Source: Acanthaster planci (taxonomy: Eukaryota > Echinodermata > Asteroidea > Valvatida > Acanthasteridae). From it: DNA of 64,000 nt. The stretch is from assembly GCF_001949145.1 (NCBI RefSeq), contig NW_019091358.1:629227-693226 (forward strand), in the 5' to 3' direction. A model generated the notes under the pieces. It worked only from the letters and a program-made list of their open reading frames with translations, was not told where the DNA came from and did not search any database. The position numbers and the translations under genes are program-made. Below, piece by piece: positions 1 through 9,598 of the stretch (its first letter is position 1; every line of letters starts with the position of its first letter).

Positions 1-14
1 CACCAAAGAGTTAA

Positions 15-495
15 TAGCATGTAATTTGCAAGCACGGGGGACAGAAATGAAAGAAAACAGTAAAAGCGCCCTCTATAAACACCATGAAGCAAGTGGCGAC
101 AGCACGCGTGGCGTCGTGCGTCGTGTCGTGCGTCGCGTCGTGCTTCAGGCGACGTAATAGGCGACGCGATGCACGACAAGACGTTCGATGCGACGCACGA
201 CGGTGCGACGCGACGGGCGACGGAAGGGGCGACGTTTAGGCGGGAAAAATGCAACATGGAAAGGACCAGAGACAGCACGACGCGACGGACGACGGCACAA
301 CGCGACGCACGACGCGACGCGTCGTGTGTGTACAAACATAGTGGCAAGAAGGTGACGGTGCGACCTGACGGCACGACGCAAGGGAGCCGTCGTGCCGTTG
401 CGTCGTGTAGTTGCCTCGTCTGGAGGGAGGCTGAAGAGAGAGAAATGTTTGTCGTAAATAGTACACTATATGTATGTGTACTTGTACATGTTTAA
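15..495 (+). repeat. GC-rich interspersed repeat, copy 1 (TCGTG/CGACG family)
   Basis: The segment begins with a unique-looking head (GCAAGCACGGG, then a GAAAGAAAACAGTAAA stretch and GCGCCCTCTATAAACACC), continues into about 300 bases of GTCGTG/CGACGC motifs on both strands, and ends with AGAGAGAAATGTTTGTCGTA and AATAGTACAC. The same head, core and tail recur at 23215-23665 (reverse) and 25130-25585 (forward), so this is a dispersed repeat. Arginine-rich open frames across the core follow from the motif and are not genes. The left boundary may lie outside the window. Confidence 0.85.
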
Positions 496-3159
496 TAGAA
501 ATAACGTGTATGCTGTAATCTACATGCACACAATAGGATAGGCTATTATTTGTGGGAGCGTTGCAGTACTGTACCACTGCTCAAACATATTGAGTGATCG
601 TTAACAGGATTAGGTTTCACTTTTACGACTTCAACGCATGTGGACTTGCCTGTTAGTAGGCTACACAACTAAACAGTAATACTATGGTAATTCGCAGCTG
701 CAGTACTGTCACACCGTCTTTAATTTCTGGACCAGAGGAAATCGCTCGTGTAAATTTATAAAATACAGAAATTCAAGGTGTGCATTGCAATTTCAGTCCG
801 CTCTTTCCGCCTGAGGCCTCAAGTCACAATACAGTAGATGTCGAACTATTATAAACCATAGAACAAAACAGCCAAAAGTAATTTATGGGCCAAAGATTAA
901 ATTTGTACATGCCAAAAATTCTCTTTTGTTTAGACTAACCTTAAATTTTGGCTTGTTTGTGTTTGATTATTTAATGCCCACAAAGACATTTATTTCAAAC
1001 CATGACTAAAATATATTTGTGAGGAGCTGATTGATAAAATTAATTAGTGAAGTAATTATGTAAATTGGACATTTTGGGCGCCGTGTAAACACAGAATGCA
1101 TTATTCAAAATTTTTGGCGTGTAGTGAAGTCAGTAGTTATCAAATCAGATGTGAACAAATATACACACACACATACATACATAGGCCTACAGATACACCG
1201 TTTAGACCATGAAAAATTATGGAATTATTGCAGTATCAAAGCAGGACGCGTTGTTTCCCGTGAATCTTTGCTAAGATTAAGACTGTATGCGCTAAACCAT
1301 CCATCTAAAAATAGTGACATTTTACATATATTAAAAACAAATATGTCATAAAATGTCCGTCAAGTACAAATGGAATCGGATGTCAAATCATAACAGCCGC
1401 CGGAACTTTAAAATACGTTTTGCTCAAAGTGTTCATTATCTGTTTGTTTGCAAATAATGCAGAAACAGCTGCCGCTTTTGTTCATATTTTTGTTCACGAT
1501 TGCTTAGCAAGGCTTTTCCAGATACCTGAACAGAAATACCTCAAATGCTCTTTCTTTTGCGACATTTATAACAATTAGCAGTGATGTGGGCAAGGGTAAT
1601 GTAATGGGTTAGGGTAATTTTTACTGGGTCAAAACGTGACCCGCATCAAAATACCAGATTTCTTTGGCGTATAATGTGCACAAGTTGATGTTAACAGGAT
1701 TAAGAGAGACATGCTTTAGGTCATTATAAAGCTGTTTTGAAAATTGAATATTCCACGTGTCAGGTGTCACGCCGGCAAAGTTAAATTCTTTGCAGGGCTG
1801 TATCTGTAGAACCAATCGGTTCCCGTATAGTCCCATTAGGTTGAAACTTGGGACAAAGAGAAACCACGACGTGTTATTTATAACAATTTGAGTGACGTAA
1901 TGATTACGTCACAACCTGATTTTGAATTTTTAATTTTTCCGCATTTTAACATTCTTTTCGACGTCACGTTTTTCCTAAATAAAGCAAGGTTTTGCCAAAT
2001 TCTATTGCATGACCTTGGGTAGGGGCAGTAGAAGTTGATTTAGTTAAACAATAGTGACAGCATGATAACGTCATCAAAAAAGACCGATTTTGCATTCGTT
2101 TACTGAGAAAGATTTTATCGGCATGAAGTGCATAGGATAGGCAAAACCTTTACACACAGATAGTCCGATAAGAAATTTGTTCAGTCACGTCATATCGAAA
2201 TACCAGTTTGCCCATTTTATGCAGTTTTGTACATTTTCCAACCATAAGACTTTGGAACTTTTGCGTTGATCTGACTGACCTCAGACTTGGCGCAAAGTTA
2301 GACCTCCATGTAGAGATAATTCAAGAACAAGTTCGTCATTATAACGTCGTCAGATGTCAGATGACAACACTATAAAGGTGCATTTTTCAAAGACCTCTAA
2401 CTTTAGAAATACAGGTCTGCTTAAGTTCGAATTTGACATGTACCTAGAAGAACCTGGTCTGTTAAGAAGTGAACACTGAAGTCACATGATGACAGCATCA
2501 CATGTCAGCTGACGTCATGTAAAGGTACATTTTTGTATGTGTACCTAAAACACTAATTCACATGTAATGTATGTTTTATACGTGACATTATATTAACATA
2601 AAGGACATCACAAGTCGCAGGGCCACTCTAATTAACAACTGCCGAAACTGCCTGTGTTTGTCTACAGACACATTTCTCGGTTTCGATTGTTATTGTTTTG
2701 TCCAGAGAGGGCCGATGTATAGGGAAATATGAACGTTACCTGCCATGCTATAGAACGCAGAATCGAATGTGGTCCATAAGGAGTGGATAATCAGTATACA
2801 GCTACAGTAGTGAAAATTATACTATATGACAATCACCGCGGGGAAGTGTATTTGCTTGTCACAAGAACACTTCGCAGGAGAAGAAAAAATGAAGCTGATT
2901 GTTTTTAGCCCTTTGCAAGCTAAAATTGGTACTGAACCAAAAAAAGTATCCAGTGGGAAGTAGTTCTCGCTATGATCAACTTACCGTCATCTATGACTTG
3001 TAACTAGTGATAGACGGTATCAAAAACAATGCAGTTCATGTTACCGGTAGAATTAAAGAGGACGTAACTGAAACTGTTAAAGAGCAACTCTCAGGAAAAC
3101 ATGTTTTCTCTGATTTTATCTGTTCGAATGAATATGGAAGCATCCAAATCGAATGCAGT
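496..3159. other. Non-coding left flank, no gene recognised
   Basis: AT-rich non-coding DNA with only short, uninformative open frames. The stretch 1880-2525 is unusual for its many ACGTCA-type motifs and is listed separately. No exon, RNA gene or clear transposon could be supported elsewhere in this stretch. Confidence 0.5.
1880..2525. promoter_or_regulatory. Cluster of ACGTCA-type (CRE/ATF-like) motifs
   Basis: Within about 650 bases there are repeated TGACGT/ACGTCA words, including the 21-base palindrome at 1892-1912 (10-base arms around one base: GTGACGTAAT and its complement) and a full TGACGTCA near 2510. CREB/ATF bZIP factors bind TGACGTCA in animals, but binding here is only inferred. 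The cluster could equally be the signature of an old repeat family. Confidence 0.3.
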
Positions 3160-3475
3160 GTCATTTGTCTTACTAGTGCAGACGTCTTAACCACTCGACC
3201 ACCAAGCTTGCCAGGGTCGGCTAGCCGGTCCAAGTCAGGTGAAGCAGCGGGTACCGCGAACTATTTTCAAGATGTATTTTTGCGTTGGGGAAATGTTAAT
3301 TTTATATAACGGGTTAAGACGTCTGCACTAGTAAGCAGGAGGTCGTGGGTTCGAGTCCCACCTGAGTAAAGCTTGTGACTTTTTTCGCAAGCTCTGGGAC
3401 AAGCACTGAGCATACAATGTTTATTAAACATACGTTGGGTAAGGGCAAAACCCGTTATATAAATTAACTTTCTAA
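3160..3475. repeat. Rearranged tRNA-derived SINE (family A), inverted duplication
   Basis: Reading minus from about 3235 to 3165 there is a tRNA-like 5' part with an A-box (TGGTCGAGTGG) running into GGTTAAGACGTCTGCACTAG. The same words then reappear on the plus strand at 3310-3335, followed by a perfect B-box (GGTTCGAGTCC) near 3351 and a SINE tail up to about 3475. The tail matches the copy at 6352-6480 (CACTGAG..ATACA..GTT). A second inverted pair (GTTAATTT-TATATAACGGGTT) flanks the plus-strand part at 3294-3314 and 3449-3468. A normal SINE has been broken and partly inverted. Confidence 0.75.
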
Positions 3476-3479
3476 AGGT

Positions 3480-3760
3480 GAAAACCTCACTGTCCCAGAG
3501 AGTGGGTTCCTATAAATTCACTTCAAGAGAGTGAAATCACTCGTAGAGGAGTCAAAATTTCTCTAAAAGAATGAAAATCACTCACAAAGGACAGTCAACT
3601 CATTTTTCGACTCGTCCTCTGTATATAGGCCCCTTAGCAGGGCAGAAATTTCACTCTTGTAGAATGGTGTTCACTCTTTTTAGAGTGACTTTAACTCTTT
3701 TTATCTTTTGAGCGGATTTAGAAGAGACTCACTCTTCTGCAGAGTGAGTTTTTGCAATAT
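3480..3760. repeat. AGAGTGA/TCACTCT motif-array element (MITE-like)
   Basis: The segment is densely filled with AGAGTGA-type words on both strands (for example AGAGAGTGAAATCACTC, then CACTCTTTTTAGAGTGAC, ending CTTCTGCAGAGTGAG). The left and right halves are in opposite orientation. No coding content. It resembles a non-autonomous inverted-repeat element, but ends and target duplication are unclear. Confidence 0.5.
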
Positions 3761-4366
3761 TAAAATAGTACCATTAAGTTTTTCCACATGTATAAACTAC
3801 TGTAATTATAGTATGATGTCCCAAACAATGAGGATTTTGGGGGGTAATTTCCTGTGACACATCTATGGACAGCAAAAACTTGTGAATTATATATTCCATA
3901 AGTTGATTCTTTATGATTGTATAATTTCAGTGATCATGATTGTGTAAGTTATTTCATTTTGAAAGTGTAAAAACAGCCCAGGGAACGGACGAATTATAAT
4001 GGTTGTTTATGAATGGAATGCAACTATTATGAACTTCACTTGAAACCGTGTATATTCAGGTGTGTGTTGATTGAGAGTTATTAAGAACTAAGTTGGATTT
4101 ATGCAACTGAAACGAAACTGATTTAGAAAGTACTTTTATACCATACAATCGAAAGCAAATTTAAGAGGGGATGGTGTAATTATTCTTATGAATAAATGTG
4201 TAAATACCCTTTGAATTTAATTAAAGTCTTTTAAATTAGGTTTCATTCTGTCTGAAAAGAGGTATGACAGCCGGAGATTGCACTTTTACGGGTTCGGAAT
4301 TTCTAGGGCTGTGACAGTTCTTGATAAGCAGCTTCAGAAAGGCAACAGGTACGGTACACAACTTAC
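3761..4366. other. Intron / downstream of MFS exon 3, nothing recognised
   Basis: AT-rich sequence between the repeat cluster and the third exon of the minus-strand transporter gene. It should hold intron 3. I looked for a fourth exon continuing the transporter and did not find one I could support. Confidence 0.4.
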
Positions 4367-4440
4367 CCAAACAAAATATTGCAACTGCCTGCCACGAAGG
4401 CCCCAGCGAGAAAAGCAAAACGGGCTCCAATGAGTGGCAG
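4367..4440 (-). CDS. MFS transporter (SLC18B1-like), exon 3
   Basis: On the minus strand this 74-base exon has a TTTTCTGTAG acceptor before 4440 and a GTAAGT donor after 4367. It encodes LPLIGARFAFLAG followed by AFVAGSCNILFG, a typical hydrophobic helix start of a major-facilitator protein. It enters in phase 0, matching the end of exon 2, and leaves two bases of a Gly codon for the next exon. Seen directly: splice sites, phase and hydrophobic peptide. The SLC18B1-type assignment rests on similarity to that family's second and third transmembrane segments. Confidence 0.75.
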
Positions 4441-4646
4441 CTACAGAAAAAGAAACGCACAAAATCTTTAAACCGCTTGAAGAGACTCGCTTTCTGTTCA
4501 TCATTTTCTGCACTGCAAGTTGTTCCTTTATTTTTCCACTATGATTTGATGTTGACGTGATGAACGAGAAATAGCTAGGAGAGGGTGGTAAGTTCAGTAA
4601 CTTAGACCCAATAGTACAGTCAATTCGGATAAAGAATTGAGCTTAC

Positions 4647-4742
4647 AAGTTTGCCCCAGATTGGTGAACTTATTCCAGCTGCAACGGAGAAAGAGCTGAA
4701 CACCAGCCCAATAACAGTCTGCGACATTCCCCTCGCTTTGGC
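4647..4742 (-). CDS. MFS transporter (SLC18B1-like), exon 2
   Basis: A 96-base, phase 0/0 exon on the minus strand, preceded by TTTACTTCAG and followed by GTAAGC. It encodes 32 residues: AKARGMSQTVIGLVFSSFSV, then AAGISSPIWGKL. The pattern (charged loop, TM2 with IGLVFSSF, then SPIWGKL) is characteristic of vesicular-transporter-like MFS proteins such as SLC18B1, where this segment follows the FFP-N/K-E end of TM1. Exon 1 ends exactly with FFPNE in phase 0, so the two join without a break. Transport substrate cannot be told from this part; SLC18B1 is known as a vesicular polyamine transporter. Confidence 0.85.
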
Positions 4743-4804
4743 CTGAAGTAAATACAAAAACAAATCCATTGAAGAACATAATTATAATACGGAGGATTCA
4801 CAAT

Positions 4805-4945
4805 AGTGCACCTCCAAGGGGTTTGCAGCGCGTTGGCCGATCACAACGCGCGAAATCTGTCGACCCTTTCGGAACGCACATTGGATCGACAAATTTCGCG
4901 CACTGTGAGTGGCAAACGCGTTGCAAACTATTGGAGGCGCACCTT
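4805..4945. repeat. Short hairpin MITE in intron 1 of the MFS gene
   Basis: Near-palindromic unit of about 140 bases. The left arm (GTGCACCTCCAA..GCAGCGCGTT..AACGCGCGAAAT) is mirrored by the right arm (ATTTCGCGCACTG..AACGCGTTGC..TTGGAGGCGCACC). No coding capacity. It sits in the intron between coding exons 1 and 2 of the transporter gene. No certain target-site duplication was seen. Confidence 0.75.
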
Positions 4946-4975
4946 GAATAGGGTGTGGGTATGGTGCACTTTCCA

Positions 4976-5784
4976 ATGGGGCCAGCGGGGTTGGCCCGCG
5001 GTCAACTGAGCACTAAAGCAAAGCATACGTGTGTCACTAGTACAGAGGTGTACATGTTTCACATAATACCTGTGATATATGCTTTATGAACGATGTGCGA
5101 AAATGGTAGGTACCAAAGTGCTTTAATGATAAAAATATGAACTTGCATCCCGCTACTAGTAAGCTCCATTGGCATTGGTACATACAAGACTTTGAAACGT
5201 CTAGCAAGTGCATCTTTTCCCAAAATCAGCCTAAGTGGGCAAATTTTATGAACGCTAATTTTTCAGGCATTTTTGCTATAATACCTGTCAATTATTATCT
5301 TTTGTCAAGCAATGTTTTAAACAGATTACTAAATGTTAAATGGCTATCAACGAGAAGGGAAAGTATTAAAAGTCTAATTTAAATGTAAAACAAAATGTTT
5401 CTTTGAAATAAATTGAAACAGCATTTAGACGACGGATGAACTTATATTTCAACCTTTGATTTCCTTAACATGTAATAAACATTATGAAAGCTGTCCCGAT
5501 ACTCCGAAAATTGTGGAATTACACTGGTGTTAAATCATCACTTTCGATATCAGTATTCACAGGACATCAAACCAGGGTGATTAGTAATCAACGTGACTCA
5601 TTTTAAGTTGGACATGAGAAATGGGTGTGGACTAAACATTGCCAAATGTCAAATAGAACTGAAAAACGTGCATCAGTTAAATCACAGAAGTAAATGGTAA
5701 ATTCAAATGCAGTTTAATTTGCTGAACATTCGTGGGGGCCCCCACTATATTGCTTGAATATATAGCCACCTGGAAACTACTCAC
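4976..5784. other. Intron 1 of the MFS gene, no other feature
   Basis: Remaining part of the intron between the hairpin MITE and the first coding exon. It is AT-rich with short meaningless frames only. Confidence 0.5.
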
Positions 5785-5976
5785 CTCATTCGGGAAAAAC
5801 ACTGCGATCACTGAGAAAGTCAGCCATGCTGTGAACGTCCCCAACGCCGCACAGACAAAGGTGGCCTTTTTGTGGAAAGTTGTCTCTTCTTTCTCACTGC
5901 TTTCATCGTTTGGGGCAGCAGATTCACTTGGTAACACTGCATCTTCCGAATTGTTTTCAGTCATCCTGATCGTCAT
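5785..5976 (-). CDS. MFS transporter (SLC18B1-like), first coding exon
   Basis: Minus-strand exon beginning at ATG 5976 (a second in-frame ATG lies four codons on) and ending at a GTGAGT donor after 5785. The first about 35 residues are acidic and Ser/Glu-rich (cytoplasmic tail), followed by a hydrophobic helix (ATFVCAALGTFTAWLTFSVI) ending in AVFFPNE. This is the usual N-terminal tail plus TM1 of an SLC18B1-type MFS transporter. It joins exon 2 in phase 0. Its promoter would lie at 6.0-7.1 kb, between this gene and the viral remnant. Only about 100 residues of a roughly 450-residue family protein are visible here. Confidence 0.8.
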
Positions 5977-6351
5977 CGGTTGATGTTACGAGCATACTAA
6001 CTCTGCCAGTTGCCTGCTGGTCAGAAGTACACCAATTTACATCTTTGTCTTAAACTACTCACAGCGATTAGATCGGATCATGGAGGTTTCCCCCTCCTCC
6101 ATGCACTGATCTTCCATTGCCGGTTTCCAGACAGGCAGAGTAATGTACGGCTCGGACAAGTGTTCCATACTATCGTACTCCGTATGATACAAAGTTGCGC
6201 CAAAACAAATAAAATATGTCGAAGGTGGATTTGTGCGGGGGAGATGGCATTGATGTTGGATTTTTACCCTGCTCGACGTTTATTTTAACCCTGTATACTG
6301 CCCCCAAAGTTGTTCGCAGTACCCGCTGCTACATCTGATTCGAACCAGCCA

Positions 6352-6480
6352 GCCGACACCGGTAAGCTCGGTGGTAGAGAGTGGTTAAGACGTCTACGCT
6401 AGTAAGCAGGAGGTCGTGGGTTCGAGTCCCACCCGAGTGCCCTTTTTTCACAAGCTTTCTGGGAAACACACTGAGTATAC
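6352..6480 (+). repeat. tRNA-derived SINE (family A), second copy
   Basis: Contains GGTGGTAGAGAGTGGTTAAG (A-box region), GACGTCTACGCTAGTAAGCA, then a perfect B-box GGTTCGAGTCC near 6419. The tail (TTTTTTCACAAGCTTTCTGG, CACTGAGTATACAGTG) matches the rearranged copy at 3160-3475. The tRNA-like head lacks a full cloverleaf, so it is a SINE head and not a tRNA gene. Confidence 0.8.
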
Positions 6481-6695
6481 AGTGTTAAAATACACGTCGG
6501 GCAGGGTAAAAAAATCTAAAATTATACAAAATATGGTCTACTCAATTGCATTTTGGTTTCCGTCAGGAGGAGCTAATATCAAGGGACTCAATCACCACCC
6601 ACGACATCACAGCAGTACTCACAAACGTAAATGCAGAAAGCCTCAACAATAAGCCACTTCGTACTTACCGCATGTATGCTCCACTGGAAACTAGG

Positions 6696-7066
6696 GCAAG
6701 GGTCATTTGTACATAAACAGAATCGCTTCACCGAGCGTCCTGAGCGAGCGCCCTTCTTTAATTTGATATTCGTTTGTGTAGTGAATGTTAAGCGCGCAAT
6801 TCAGCTAGAGCTTCAATTTTGATCAATTCTTTTCAGGCTTCGGTTACATTTTTATCATTTTTCAATTGATGAAATTTGTCTGTGGACTGTGGCCCAATCG
6901 AAAGAGTTTTTAAAGACCAATATGTTCCACATGCAGTACTTGGATTAGTCAACACTTAATCAACCTTGTATACAATTACCGGATAGTTTAAACGATCATT
7001 GTATCAACAGCAATCCATTCGCGACACACACAAGCTATATGTACATTATGTACAAATGACCCTTGC
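6696..7066. mobile_element. MITE with 21-base perfect terminal inverted repeats
   Basis: The left end GCAAGGGTCATTTGTACATA(A) at 6696-6716 is exactly reverse-complemented at 7046-7066. The 371-base unit has no coding potential. Perfect TIRs suggest a fairly recent insertion. It lies directly between the transporter gene's first exon and the viral remnant. The GGGTCATT terminal word recurs in the element at 44345-44574. Confidence 0.75.
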
Positions 7067-7198
7067 AAAAGTTCATTCGCTCATGCGCAGTTCGTAATTA
7101 CGAAGGCGTAAATTGTGTTACACCAGAATTGATTTTTGGCTTTTCCACATTGCATGCATTGCAGAAAAGCCTTTTTTGTCAAGATTTCTCAGCAGTTT

Positions 7199-8217
7199 TT
7201 AGCAACAGCTGAAACAGCTCTCAGCTTTCAAACCGAGTTTCTTCAATACATTGGCCAAATTCCATAACTGACGCTTTATCCAATCGGTTACACCCTTTGG
7301 TTTAGGTTCGGGTGTCGGTTCTGGCGTTGGACTTACACTAGGATTTCCGGCAGCTCTAACGCTAGCTACGATGCTACTAACAATGGTACTTACGGCTAGT
7401 GAAAAAGCCGTTAAAATACTTACGATTGTAACGCCTTGCTCGCGAAATATCGTTCGAATCTTATCACCTAGGGTGTCATCTGACTGTAAAGCGTAATTAA
7501 TTAAATCTTTAATTGGCAATATTTGTCTTTTGAGTTGACCGTTTAATATACCTCTTTGAGCTTGTAGTCCTTTGAGTTGGTCTTGTAATTCACGCAAACG
7601 AGCTGAATCTTTAGAGGTGTCAAGACGACTTATTTCTTCTTGAATTCCAATAATTTTAGCTTGATTTAATCGTCTTGCCCCTCGTAATGTTTGCAATTGT
7701 TTATCTAATCCTCGAAGCTCTCTATCATTTAAACCCTCGGTTTGCGCTATTTCATTCTTCGTAAGCTCGGTGACGACGTCGCTAACTTCACCCGATGCTT
7801 CCTCGATGTCTTCAGTTTAAATGGCGTTTAATTTTGATCGTGCTTGTTCAGTTTTTTTCTGGTAATCCCAGAACCCGAGTTCCTCGCGAATAAATTTTGA
7901 TCCACTTCGAAATCCAGCTTTTCTAGCGCGTTTTGCTATTGTGTCTAGCGATGCAAATTTTCTCGGGTTACGTTCGTCTGTAAGTAATATCTTACCGGAT
8001 CCTATTACATTTTTGTAACATAGACCTTCTTTTGAGTCTATTACATTTGTCTGGCTTTTAGTGATGTATTCGAAATTCCGTCCGCCGTTGTACCTTCTAT
8101 AAAGGACGTTTCTTCTTGATCTGGAAATAAGTTATCGTCGACGAAATCTTGGTCGTTTATTTTTTTATCTTGATCTTCCAAGAGATGTATTTCCTCTGGA
8201 TCAAATCCTTCGGCCAT
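7199..8217 (-). pseudogene. Viral coiled-coil/membrane protein of Polinton-like element, broken
   Basis: The frame starts at ATG 8217 with an acidic N-terminus, shifts frame near 8060-8110, and has an in-frame TAA at 7817-7819. The longest open part runs from there to the stop at 7199. The C-terminal part shows a charged heptad-like coiled coil (QEEISRLDTSKDSARLRELQ), a hydrophobic segment (VSILTAFSLAVSTIVSSIV), a Pro/Glu linker (PTPEPTPEPKPKG), and a Cys-rich end (CFSCC). No function is recognised. It is probably a structural or membrane-interacting virion protein given its place downstream of the capsid block, which is inference. It is the left-most recognisable gene of the viral block. Confidence 0.6.
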
Positions 8218-8223
8218 TTTACT

Positions 8224-8547
8224 TTAACTTAGCCAACCCTGGGTAGCTAACGCCCCTCTAGACATCGCGGTCAATTTTAACGCGTCTTCGATAGATAATT
8301 TATTTAGATCGGGCGGTTTGATTTTAAACAGCTTGCTCGATAGCATAGCGTAACCCATGGAGATCGCTGAAACTACAGCGCCGTGGTAAACCGTGTTGGC
8401 AATTCCGTTTACGTCGATTGATTTAGCGTTACTCTTTAATATAACACATTTTTAAATTTTTTCCATATCTAAAATCTCGGGCCGCTCGCTCCGCTCGCTA
8501 CGCTCGCTTTTTGGTTGAACAATTGGTTGGGTCGTTTCAACTTTCAT
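8224..8547 (-). pseudogene. Small viral ORF (about 107 codons) with one internal stop
   Basis: Reading minus from ATG 8547, the frame is open to TAA 8224-8226 except for one in-frame TAA at about codon 32 (8452-8454). The N-terminal part contains SERSERSER, encoded by a tandem GAGCGNAGC DNA motif (8482-8510). The C-terminal part has a hydrophobic stretch (HGAVVSAISMGYAMLSSKL). It ends seven bases before the next gene's ATG at 8217, showing tight viral gene packing. Function unknown. Confidence 0.55.
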
Positions 8548-8557
8548 AGGCGTTGAT

Positions 8558-8860
8558 TTATTTTTTCCAAATTAAATATACCGCGACCGCACCAATCGCT
8601 GAGCCACCCAGGATTAAATTTTTGTTCTCTACAGCAGTTTTATAAATTTTATTTTCCAAGCTCGGTGTTTCACTGACTTCGCTTAATCTCATCTTGGCGA
8701 GCTACTGCTACATCTTGTTATTATGCTCGGCTAATTTCTTACCTTGTTCCTCACGTCTGAGGTTTTTGGCTTTAGTTACCGTCTGAATTTGAGATTTTAC
8801 CAGGCTGTTCGCTGGGGTTGGTGTTTGACTCACTTCGTTCGCTTCTTCCGTGGTTGACAT
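8558..8860 (-). pseudogene. Small viral membrane-anchored protein with two internal stops
   Basis: A 101-codon frame from ATG 8860 to TAA 8558-8560, interrupted by two TAG codons six bases apart (8702-8704 and 8708-8710). The front half is charged (KAKNLRREEQGKKLAEHNNK). The end carries a short membrane segment (ILGGSAIGAVAVYLIWKK), so the product looks like a C-terminal-anchored small protein. It overlaps the 3' end of the next gene (8772-9347) by 89 bases in another frame, as in compact viral genomes. An intact 44-codon remnant from ATG 8692 remains. Function unknown. Confidence 0.55.
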
Positions 8861-9347
8861 CCTCTTTTATAATAACAGAACTCTTGTTGAGCTCCAGATG
8901 CTTAGTCGTAATTAACGCAGCTGCCAATGGTGATAAATAGACTCCGTATTTACAGCAAATCTCGCTTAGTAGGTGACCCATAGTTTGACTAATGATCGGG
9001 TCGTCGTTTAAATCTTTTGTAAGCGCTTCTTCAGAATTCAAATTAATATGAAACCTGAAAAATTCGACTGGGGTGGCTATTCCGAGTAAACGCGCGTATA
9101 AGCTTACAATTGCGTGACCTAACGTATTAACGATTTCTTTACCGAATCTAACTTCGTACAGATTGAATAGCTTTTCTTGATCTTTGGGGCTAAGCGACTC
9201 GATATCCTTTACTGAATATTCTTTACCTAAATATTTTTTAGATTCGCCAGAGGCAGCTATCGAACAAAGGCGATCTTTTACGTTGAGCTTTGATTCTTCG
9301 GTTGATTCGCTTTTTGAATCGGCGAGAATTGATTTGATGTCTTCCAT
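8772..9347 (-). CDS. Viral protein of unknown function (191 aa), intact frame
   Basis: One of the few unbroken frames in the viral block, starting at ATG 9347. The N-terminal 40 residues are Ser/Glu/Lys-rich. Residues about 45-150 look like a helical globular domain (SLSPKDQEKLFNLYEVRFGK, then LGHAIVSLYARLLGIATPVE, and a CCKYGVYLSPLAAALITTKH helix). The C-terminus is polar and disordered. No catalytic motif is recognised. It sits between the small membrane protein and the HNH-like gene on the same strand and is presumably co-expressed with them. I do not recognise the family. Intactness may be chance survival. Confidence 0.55.
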   Translation of the reverse strand: MEDIKSILADSKSESTEESKLNVKDRLCSIAASGESKKYLGKEYSVKDIESLSPKDQEKLFNLYEVRFGKEIVNTLGHAIVSLYARLLGIATPVEFFRFHINLNSEEALTKDLNDDPIISQTMGHLLSEICCKYGVYLSPLAAALITTKHLELNKSSVIIKEDVNHGRSERSESNTNPSEQPGKISNSDGN

Positions 9348-9466
9348 TTTATTATATACGTTTTAAAATTGTTGAATGTTTGCTTTAGACGTAAGTGCTC
9401 AAACGTGTAATAAGTTAAATTGACCGCCTTAACTAATTGAATTAGTGTTTGAACGTATTCTAACAT
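9278..9466 (-). CDS. Possible small viral ORF overlapping the 191-aa gene start
   Basis: A 62-codon frame from ATG 9466. It is hydrophobic at its start (MLEYVQTLIQLVKAVNLTYY) and overlaps the first 70 bases of the 8772-9347 gene in another frame. Overlap and compactness fit the viral style, but nothing proves it is translated. It could be chance. Confidence 0.25.
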   Translation of the reverse strand: MLEYVQTLIQLVKAVNLTYYTFEHLRLKQTFNNFKTYIIKWKTSNQFSPIQKANQPKNQSST

Positions 9467-9598
9467 TGCTGTTATTTGTTACAAGTAAAATAAAAAAAGC
9501 TTGAGCACGACTGTATTAGCCATACTCAAGCAAAAAATAAGTAACTAATAAATAATTTAAATTATTTTTTCAATTGATGCGAATAGGTTATGATTAGC
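9467..9598. other. Short AT-rich spacer with stem-loop in viral block
   Basis: Contains GCTTGAG...CTCAAGC (about 9499-9531) and an AT-only palindrome (AAATAATTTAAATTATTT) between two minus-strand viral genes. It may act as a transcript end for the 9599 gene, which is inference from position only. Confidence 0.3.

Noticed and set aside
145-577. Arg-rich overlapping ORFs on both strands
   Set aside because: They arise from the CGACG/TCGTG repeat core and recur in all repeat copies. Composition is not protein-like.
3310-3370. tRNA gene
   Set aside because: Perfect B-box, but no intact cloverleaf, and the unit is repeated with a SINE tail.
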